Origin: Dryococelus australis | Lineage: Eukaryota; Arthropoda; Insecta; Phasmatodea; Phasmatidae | NCBI GenBank assembly: GCA_029891345.1 | Contig: CM057009.1 | Coordinates: 92,055,416-92,119,415 of the forward strand | DNA length: 64,000 bases | Direction of reading: 5' to 3' | Shown: positions 55,846 through 64,000 of the stretch, piece by piece | Numbering within the stretch: position 1 is the stretch's first letter | How the letters are laid out: each line of letters starts with the position of its first letter | Position numbers and translations under genes: made by a program | The notes under the pieces: model-generated | Database searches by the model: none | Told to the model about the DNA's origin: nothing | Seen by the model: the letters and a program-made list of their open reading frames with translations, nothing else

Positions 55846-56179
55846 TGGGAATTTTTCGGAATATTTTGACATTCTTGGGATTTTTGTATTTTTTTGGTTG
55901 TTTTTCGTCCTCAAGATAATTCAAGGTGCACAGGAATTGTGTTAAGGTCATCGACATCTAATGCTTGACGAGGTAGACACCGGCCGACCTGGTGAGGGTC
56001 GGTAGTGTCGGGAGCTTAGTCGATCCACCTGTCATCGAACCCCAAACCTCCTTTAAGTACATCTTTAAATAGTTCTATATACATATATTTTTTTTTTTTT
56101 TCAAATTTTTTAAAAATGTTTGCATAAGTTATTTGGGATTGTATAATTTTTCTGCATTTTTGGATTTTTGGTTTAACGT

Positions 56180-56700
56180 CATTCAAGGTCATGGACATTG
56201 AGTCAGTCACTCGTCAAGGTCGAGGTCTTCCAGATTCAATATGGCAGTTGGGTGACTGGAATGACAGAGCATCAATGGCATTTGGCTCCTTTCTCGTGTA
56301 CCTTTTATGTCCAAACATTCGAAATTTTAATTTTGTAATAATTTGGTAATAAATTCTTAGTAATTTTAAAACTATTTTTGTTATACATTTTTTTGGATTT
56401 TTAATTTTTTAATTTTTTGGTTTTTTAAGGTTATGGGCATGGGATAAAGGTCAATGGTAAAGGTCAATGTCAGCCAGCAGTTGAATGAAATCACAACATG
56501 GCAGTCTGCCGGTGCCTGGCTCGTATCCCCTTATGCCCAGACATTCAAAATTTTAATATAAATTTTATTTTTTATTTTTAAGACATTAAAAAATAATTTT
56601 TTGGATTCTTTAATTTCTTTGTGTTTTCAAGGTAATTAAAGCTCATGAGCATGGGGTAAAAGTCAAGGTCAAAGGTCACAGAGTCAAAGTCACGGACATC
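56180..56700. repeat. AAGGTCA-rich outer part of the right arm
   Basis: Words such as TCAAGGTCATGG, GTCAAGGTCGAGG, AAGGTCAATGG and GTCAAGGTCAAAGGTCA recur, as in element A. The left arm has the complementary TGACCTTGA words at 51.58-51.9 kb. Confidence 0.75.
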
Positions 56701-56799
56701 CAACAATGTGGTTTGGTGATGTCACAATATTTCCGCTGGCCAGTGCCTGGCTCCTACTCCTCATTCTCTTGATCCAGGCATCTCTAAATCAAAACTTAC

Positions 56800-58060
56800 T
56801 AATTATTGTGTAAAGTATAAATACATAATATTATCGTCTTCACTGTTTAAACTAACTACCCACATAATATCGCTTTGAGGAAGGTCCCTATTCGAAAACA
56901 GCCTAATTTTCTTTATCACGAACGTTAACACACACATGTTTGAGAGACGGTGTTACGCAAATGTGATTTTAGACTACAAAAAACAATAAAAACAGAAAAA
57001 ATTGCTCAAATATACTTAAGAATGTAGAAATACCAACCATTCAAGTAGAATATTCAGCCCAAAACTATTTAATGTTACATGGTTCCCATTACTTAAAATA
57101 TTCGAATTCAGTTTCACCACACCATTGCCACGAAACTTCAGGAACAATATCAGAATTCTATACACATATACAGAATTATTCTGAACGGACTTTTAACCAT
57201 GATTCTACACTATCCGCTAAGGTGCGATGCTGTTTATAATTTAAATGCTTTATATAAGTATATATAATAAAAATGTCTATATATGCTGTAATCCATAGCA
57301 GTTGTAGTTTTTAGTTGTTCTCAAAGCTCCTTTTAAAAACAAATATTAGAATAATGTGTGGATAATACATAATCTGGAAAAACACATCGTTTCATATTGT
57401 TTCTATTTATAAAAATCATAAATAAGGTTCGTGCTCTATTCAATGCCTCATTTACGCACAAAGAAGCGCGAAGTCTTATTAAATAATTTTTATAGTGTTT
57501 ACTAATGATTTATTCGTATCTTTAAGGACAACAATAAAAAAATGTTTGTTTTCCATTATGGCATTTTAGTTTCCCAGTTTCGCATAAACGAAACGCCTTG
57601 GGCAGAAACTCGTTGTGAGGTGTGTCGTTACTGCTCTTTATCCATCACCACCACATCGAAATAAATTGCTGCCACTCAGGAAAGGTGGTAAGAATTTTAT
57701 CCACAACTTTCGACGGTTGTGAAGAAATTAATACCTGCCAAATAACAAGGTTTTTCGCAGTAATCTGCAAATGCATTACACGGAAAAATTTATCGGAAAC
57801 TGGCGTAAAAAACATGTGCGAAAAAAAATGTGATGATTTTCTGGGCACTTGACCTCTTTCCAGTCTGCTTATGCGAGGTATTGCCATACCTGCCGAACAA
57901 TTCAGATTTCAAGCTGCCTACCGTCATCACATTAGGAATCTTCCACATTTAGAACTTCCGGAGATCTGTACAGTATAAAACCAAATGAGTTAAGGAAATT
58001 TAACAGTTCAGTTTCAGGTTAAGCAGATGTCGGCTGTTTGAATAAACTCAAGATATTAGA
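56800..58060. other. intergenic stretch
   Basis: Frames at 57622-57852 and 57645-57887 overlap on opposite strands and match nothing known to me. Confidence 0.4.
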
Positions 58061-58074
58061 AGGCCACCGCCGCC

Positions 58075-58167
58075 ATGTCGGTTGTTGGAGATAACAATGG
58101 CGACTCAGAAGAGCAGGCAACTAGCAAAATTTTTATCGATCAGATCCATTATTTAAAGCAGGACTAG
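58075..58167 (+). other. short ORF with strong start context, 30 codons
   Basis: GCCGCCATGTCGG is a strong start-codon context, and the short frame MSVVGDNNGDSEEQATSKIF + 10 more residues ends at a TAG. No splice donor is evident inside. GCCGCCAT also occurs in the repeats of this window, so chance is likely. Confidence 0.12.
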
Positions 58168-58169
58168 GC

Positions 58170-61100
58170 CATCCACAGCTGATTCTATGCTACATAAAAC
58201 TTTCCATCCACAGCAGAGTATATGCTACATAAAACAGTGGTGTTTCCATTTTCGTCCTATAAACCACGTAGACCAAAATAGAGTGTTGGGGTGAATACAG
58301 TACACCATCGAAGACAGTAGCAAGGCCAAGGATGAGATTGCATAATTTTTTTCAAGTTCTAGTATTCGGTTTATGAGAGACTGAGTTTCGATGATCTCAA
58401 ACGTCATGCAAATTCAGCACTATGACATAAAGTTAAATTGGATTATGTTGCTGTTATTCCTTCAAATGATGTTATTGCGAAGACAAAGGGAAATAAGAAT
58501 TTCCATTTCGTTACTTGTGGAACCAACTGCCAGAAATTTCTACGCAATGGGTGTTACAACAATTATTCAAGTAGATAAACGAGGAAATATTTATGTGAAT
58601 TACACTGGCAATAAAATTGTATGAACCGCGTCGACTCAGAACAAATGTGATCTGGTGATGAAAGAACCAGTGCGATGGACGAAGATAGTCAATGGGTGCA
58701 AAAACGCGATATTGTACTGTGAGCTCATCAGTATTTATTTTTAACGCAATGTGTAGTTTAGCTCAATATAAGAATCACAGTATTGACGATGCAAACCGTA
58801 CAAGACAGAAAACAAATACGGGTACATGACTCTTGTTTTGTGTAGTATGACTATCGGGGCATTAATGGAAGACGATATCCAGCGTTGCGCAAACATCCAT
58901 TTTCGTATCTAGAGAAGAATCCAGGGTGCTTGTACCAGTAGCGCATGTGTTGTACATTTATGCTATACAGAAGTCTATTTTTTTAATTGCGTACATTAAG
59001 GAAAACAATTATCAGGCAGAGATTTATATCACGGAATTGCAAGAAGAAGCACTTATCGAGCATTTTCGGTATTTCGAAATTGACGACAATGCTTGGAAAC
59101 TCGTTTACAACTAGGCATACAATAATATATTGGCGCGAAGTATACGTATATGTAAGTATTTGGGCTGAAGTTTACGCAGAGTAACTGGAAATCAAGAACA
59201 TTTCTAAAAGAAGAGAAATGTACCTACATTCGACATGGTTGCTGTGGAATGGCACTGACCCACGCGTTGCTCTTTAAACAGTGCTCATAGCCCAGGACCA
59301 GGTAGTTGATACTACTGCTTTGGTTTCACAATAATTTTTCCAGAATACTTATGGTGAAGCAATTACTTTGCGATAGTTATGACGTTTGCCTCTTTAGTAA
59401 CCTGAAAGTTTTAAACAGACTGCTTTCTCTAGCGTGGCAAAAAAAAACTTTTTTTATGATTAATGAATTTTTCTTTGCGAAGGTGTTCTCAGGGTTAAAT
59501 TATTTGATAGTAGAGGTATACCGACTGTGTTAAATGAAGACATATCGGGTATTATTATTTTGGTTTTTGGCAAGTGACGTAATCGAATATATTAACCCTT
59601 CATTCACTACGCCATTACAATTTTCGAAAATAGAGACGCACTGATAATTCAAAAAAATAAATCTTGACTGATACTACAGTATTTCGACACCTTGCTGTTA
59701 GTGAAACTAATTTTTTTTCGTCCTTTTCCTTTTAAATATTTTATGTGTCGCCCTAAATACTACAGATCCATGAAATTAAAAAAAAATGCAATACTCAGTA
59801 ATTCATCACGCTTATTCGCATGACATTCTGATCGCTTTTTTCTTTGCACAAGTGCGCCTGGAATAATTTAAGATGCATTGTTTTGTACGTCCCTAAAGTG
59901 TGAAAAGCAAATATCCGGAAAGCCTGTATCGGAGACATTTTAAATTGTAAACTGAATGCCACACACATCACATTACAATGCACAGTCATTATGAATAATC
60001 TTGGCTGTGTTTTATTTGCGTCCATCCTTCTAGGCAAAACACGCCTCCTTGGGAGGATTTCCTTTTTTGCTAAGACAGTGATGTATTGTAACAGATGTTA
60101 TGCAGTTGAAATGTTCTGCTGCATTGTATAATATGAAACAGCATAAAGTTTTTTTCCTTATCCGTCTTGACAGCAATGATGAACGATGAGAGTGGTTTTA
60201 TGACTTTATAACCAAAGTGCTCAAGTCGTTGTTTGTAATGATTAACGAGAGCACGAAAGATTTTACAACAGCTTTTATTGTTTTTGTAGTAATCAAATAA
60301 AAAATGAGAAATTTTTTCTTGGGGTATGGCAGCTAATCAAGTGTCATATTCTTTGGGCAGACATCTGGCAAACAGTCGGCGGTACTTGAAAGTTTCTGTG
60401 TATTATAATTAAAGTGCAAAATAGGAAAAGGGACTTGTCATCACTTGAGTGGCATATGATTTATTAACGCGGAAGTCATCACTGCAGCATTACTATCTTC
60501 GTGCAGAAACTGGACTTGTGAAATACTGACAAGTAAAATATTCTCATAAATTTAAAAGTTAGAAACGAAACTCAGTAATGAGTAAGAGTGATGTACTTAA
60601 ACAAAACGTGACCAGAGATCGAAATCAAACTTATTCAAAATAAAATACTATTGATGAAAGGAAAAAAATGTAGGTTTGCAGGTAATCATTCCATTGTGTT
60701 TTAAGCCTATTTTCGGAAGGAAAGAGAGGTTTATGAGATCACTTTCCTGTCTGTGTATCTGAGTGTGTGTAGGTGAGTGTGTTTAAGGTAACTTGCGAGG
60801 AAGAACGTATGAATTTCTGACGGCGCTGCGAGGACTTCGGTCAGGTCCTCGGAAGGAAATCGGGTGGTCCTGAGGTCTAGGCGATGTTATCAGTCCACTG
60901 GCCAAATTCAAAGTTATTGTGACCGAGTCCTCATAACGTTAGTGGAGTTTCACATTCGTAGTGCAGGGATTATCCGCCAGGAAGTGCTCTAGTCGAATTT
61001 ATATACATACTGTGTATGTCACGATGGCCATCTGCGTATGAAACGAGGAATTGGATACACACATTCCCATTTACACACTGAAGTGAACGCCAACTACTCC

Positions 61101-63350
61101 TATGAGGACCTAGCTTCCGGCTAATCAGAGGAGAGAATTTGAAATTTTAATCAGTCTGTGAACACTGTTTTTGTGAGGAGCTGTATAATGCAAATCTTCC
61201 TAAAGAGCTGACGATTATTTTCATGTGAAACAATGTTAATATAAGGTAATTATTTTATCTCAAAAGAGCAGAATTTTTTTTTTCGCTAAATAATTTTACA
61301 GACGCATTGTGTGGTGTTTTAGAATAATTTTGATAAGTAGATGCCACATTATTAAATACCTTGTTATTTCGCCACATGTAAATATCGCCTTGAGCTGATT
61401 GCAGTTAAGATAACTTATTTTTAAAAATTTGTAACAAATTTTTTAAAAATTATCTAATAACTGTAGATTCATGTGGATTTTATTTTTAGAAATAATTCAT
61501 TCATTGTATGAGTACTTCAATAATAATGACAGTTACAAAACCATGTAAAACCCTTAATTGGCAAGAAAGGAATTATAGATCGTGTACAGCTTAGCTTTTA
61601 TAAAACACATGGAAATATTTCACCTATATAAGTAAAATGGAATTTATCTGTCGTCTTTTTGGAGGAACTTGGTGAAAAGACAGCTTGCATGTCACGTCCT
61701 CTGGCAGTTCCTTTTTGCAGTGAAGTTGTCGAGTTATGTGAGGGAAAAATTATTAAAGACTTGTTGCAGTATTTTAGGGATGCTAGCATTCTGGTATTTT
61801 CATTAATAAAATGCATCGTATTATTCCCCATATAGAATACATAAATTTCGTACAAGATGAAAATGTATGTTAAACTATACAAGAACCTAATGGAAACTGG
61901 ACAACATAATTGTAGATTTTACAATTACACTTGTTTTAAGGGCTTGTTAAAAAAATTGAACAACGCGATATTAATAAAATAAAACAAGTTAGTTTGGTGT
62001 ATCACAGTTCCTTAGAACTTTTCAAACCCCACTGCATGTGAAGAGGAATTAAGTGTTTTGTGTTAATTTTGGTAGACAAATAATTTAAGACATTCAGAGT
62101 CCTTATTCATAATACACTCTGGCCTGCAAGGATCAGTTGTTGCGAGGACTATCATAAGAACTGCATTTCGCGAGGACGAGTTCAGTGTTAGTGTAGCATT
62201 TAAGGGTTGCTGGGATGACTTTTTACCCCACTATATGCTACAAAGACTCCAGTGTTTGAAGTTCATTGTGGTAGAGAAATACTTTTAATATCTTCCGAGG
62301 ACTTATTCAGAATAAGAAATGTAATAGTATCTAACAACGTAATTATGTTTTAAAAAATACCTAATAACAGTGACACCCAAAGTAAAACATTTGTTCATGG
62401 AAATTTTGCTTTGGGTTAATTATCTTCAGCGCCAGAAATTATGTTACAAATGTAAAAATGTGGCCAGAGAATGAAAATACCAAGTGAAAAATGCTGTGTT
62501 CCTTACCAGTATACAGAGTCACTAGCATTATTGCAGCAATTTAGCCTAGGTGAGAACATATTTAAATATCGCAAATTAAGGAAGAGATTGATGAGCGCTA
62601 GTTTATTTCAAAATAAGACAAATACTTTCTCACTATGGCGATCGAGGGTAAACCACCCCCCCCCCCTCCTCCCAAATACTACAGTAAGAAACACTGCTGG
62701 CCACGGTAACAATTTTTATTAAATAAATAAATTGATATTCGGGGAAAGGTGCTTCACTAATTTCGCCGTAAACAATATTTCGCAATAAATTTCAGGGGCC
62801 GTCGCAAAGATAATATCACTCAAAATCAATTCCTTGTGTAATTGTACCACACGCCAAGTCGACGGAGAGTCCTAATGAACAACAATCAAAGAGAAAAAAC
62901 GAGTCTGACTTGAGTTAGCATATACGTTGCGTACGGACTGCACACCAGTTGTAAAATACGATGACCGAGAAAATATATGGCACATTTATATGAAAAAAAT
63001 GTCATGCTTGTGTCACTTGAAAGCTAATCTTTGAGTAATTTTGATGAAAGAAAAAATTTTCTTGCACCAGAGGATATCAGAATTTTTTCTAACGTATACG
63101 TATAACGTATATTATAATAATGTGTTTTCAGTCCCCTTTTTTTTATAGGTGATTATTAGTTTTGTAGTAGGTAAGAACGGTCACCATTTTTAACTAGATT
63201 GTTAGGTTAAATTAGCAACAAAATCAATCGTTCCCTGGCTTAGCAGCAAAGTGTTGGGAAGTAACTGAAATACTGTTACGAGTTACTCAGGTACGATCTG
63301 TTCGTGTGTAACTTTCACGATAAGTTCTTAATTTTCGCAAGGTAAAATGA
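58170..63350. other. long stretch without recognised genes or repeats
   Basis: Frames at 58391-58624, 58926-59114, 59306-59533, 59795-60037, 61598-61882 and 62471-62722 show no domain. A GC-richer patch at 60.8-60.95 kb and a C-run at 62657-62668 are the only compositional changes. Confidence 0.4.
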
Positions 63351-63373
63351 AACCAACAAATTAACATTGCTTT

Positions 63374-63571
63374 AATAACGCAAGTTACACTAAAATAACT
63401 TTAACTCCACAATATTGTGAAGCTGAGCAGCTCCATGAATCACTGGAAGCTAAGGGAGGGTCGAAGCTCACCGAGGCCCACAATCCTAGAGACTTGATCG
63501 CCTTCCTGCCAGCGTCCATATTTGTTAACTCTGCTGGCCTAGCGCAAACTGTGTACAAATTCGTTAACTAA
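63374..63571 (+). other. small open frame in a GC-richer patch, unassigned
   Basis: About 65 open codons without a clear ATG at the start. The second half reads EAKGGSKLTEAHNPRDLIAF then LPASIFVNSAGLAQTVYKF. The opposite strand is also open across part of it (CARPAELTNMDAGRKA), which lowers confidence. No family recognised. Confidence 0.15.
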
Positions 63572-64000
63572 GAACTGCAATTCAGTTCGCTTATTTGAAA
63601 ACTGCATCGAAGCTACGCCGCCAAAATGTCGTTGTCTACATTTACACCAAGGGCACATGTGCGCCATTATTAGACTCTTAAAGCCTTGGGCATCAGCGTG
63701 TACATTGTTGATCTTTTAAATGTTCATCGATGTTCAGTTGTTTAACGAATGAGTTTCTTTGAGATTTTTTTTTTTGTAACGGCAAAGCACTTGACAGTAA
63801 ACAGAAATTAATAAATTGTTTCAAGGCTGGATTTGCTACTTAAATTTATTTTGTGGCATTTAAACTAAAAATACACATGTGATCTGGCAGTAATTAAGAA
63901 CATTTAAGGAATTTTAAATTTTTTTTAATAAGGTCAAAACGTCACGGAAAACTTGTACAGAAGAAGAACTCTATAAAATAATGTAGGAAGTTCATTCTAT

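Larger units (their letters stand above)
51485..56788. mobile_element. giant palindrome / long-inverted-repeat element C (about 5.3 kb)
   Basis: The two halves are inverted copies of each other over nearly the whole length. Outer ends: TTTAGAGAAGTCTGGCGCAA + GGGAATGAG at left, TTTAGAGATGCCTGGATCAA + GAGAATGAG on the minus strand at right. Next come CAAGGTCAAAGGTC-type words, then CAAGACTC arrays (52.7-53.0 kb) facing GAGTCTTG arrays (55.6-55.8 kb), then GCTGGTGATTTAGCCACC facing GGTGACTAAATCACCAGC, then TACAGTCCTTCATG facing CATGAAGGACTGTA. The centre lies at 54301-54333, where the arms ...ACCGTAGC and GCTACGGT... are 33 bp apart. The left arm is longer only because it holds a MITE (52042-52462). 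No transposase was recognised. Confidence 0.88.

Noticed and set aside
58075-58167. First exon beginning at a strong start context
   Set aside because: Only 30 codons, no donor site, and GCCGCCAT is frequent in the repeats here.

Overview
This window looks like intergenic or intronic DNA from a large, AT-rich, repeat-laden insect genome. Three things point that way. Every recognisable coding remnant belongs to an animal-type DNA transposon or a transposon-linked domain family (hAT, pogo/jerky, Tc1/mariner, PIF/Harbinger, THAP). There are tRNA-headed SINEs with target-site duplications. There is also a degenerate TTAGG array, the telomere repeat of most insect orders other than Diptera. I cannot name the species. 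A non-dipteran, possibly polyneopteran insect is a guess from the repeat load. I found no intact host gene, no rRNA gene, no convincing functional tRNA, no CRISPR array and no bacterial-style operon.

Layout. 0.5-2 kb: broken Tc1/mariner-like and pogo/jerky-like transposase pieces. 3.8-9.4 kb: mobile-element fragments and three tRNA-SINE copies. 10.5-12.6 kb: a cluster of short inverted-repeat elements (MITEs) with TIRs close to AGGCTGTTCACGGTAAAGTG. 12.9-15.8 kb: a long-inverted-repeat element (A) full of minisatellites and AGGTCA half-sites. 18-20 kb: two SINEs and a MITE. 20.6-24.1 kb: a nest in which a THAP-like relic was split by a PIF/Harbinger-like element, which was then split by a second long-inverted-repeat element (B). 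25.5-29.5 kb: MITEs, a SINE fragment and a second copy of an unnamed repeat. 30.5-35.3 kb: a nearly complete but decayed hAT transposon with its own nested MITE. 35.4-38 kb: a SINE with a perfect 10-bp duplication, long AT/GT microsatellites, TTAGG repeats and a possible terminal exon on the minus strand.

40.5-49.2 kb: a dense series of non-autonomous elements with four terminus types (Tc1/mariner-like with long TIRs, TTAA-flanked, hAT-like with 8-bp duplications, and the MITE family), plus a CpG-rich block, two more transposase fragments and a THAP-like relic. 51.2-56.8 kb: a Helitron-like 3' end followed by a giant palindrome (element C, about 5.3 kb) whose two arms both encode the same zinc-finger-like peptide beside a short central spacer. 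56.8-64 kb: no recognised gene.

The elements do not form a pathway. What they give is a relative insertion history: MITE copies lie inside the hAT and inside one palindrome arm, and element B lies inside a Harbinger-like element that lies inside a THAP relic. The most unusual structure is the family of long-inverted-repeat elements A and C, perhaps with B, and above all palindrome C.
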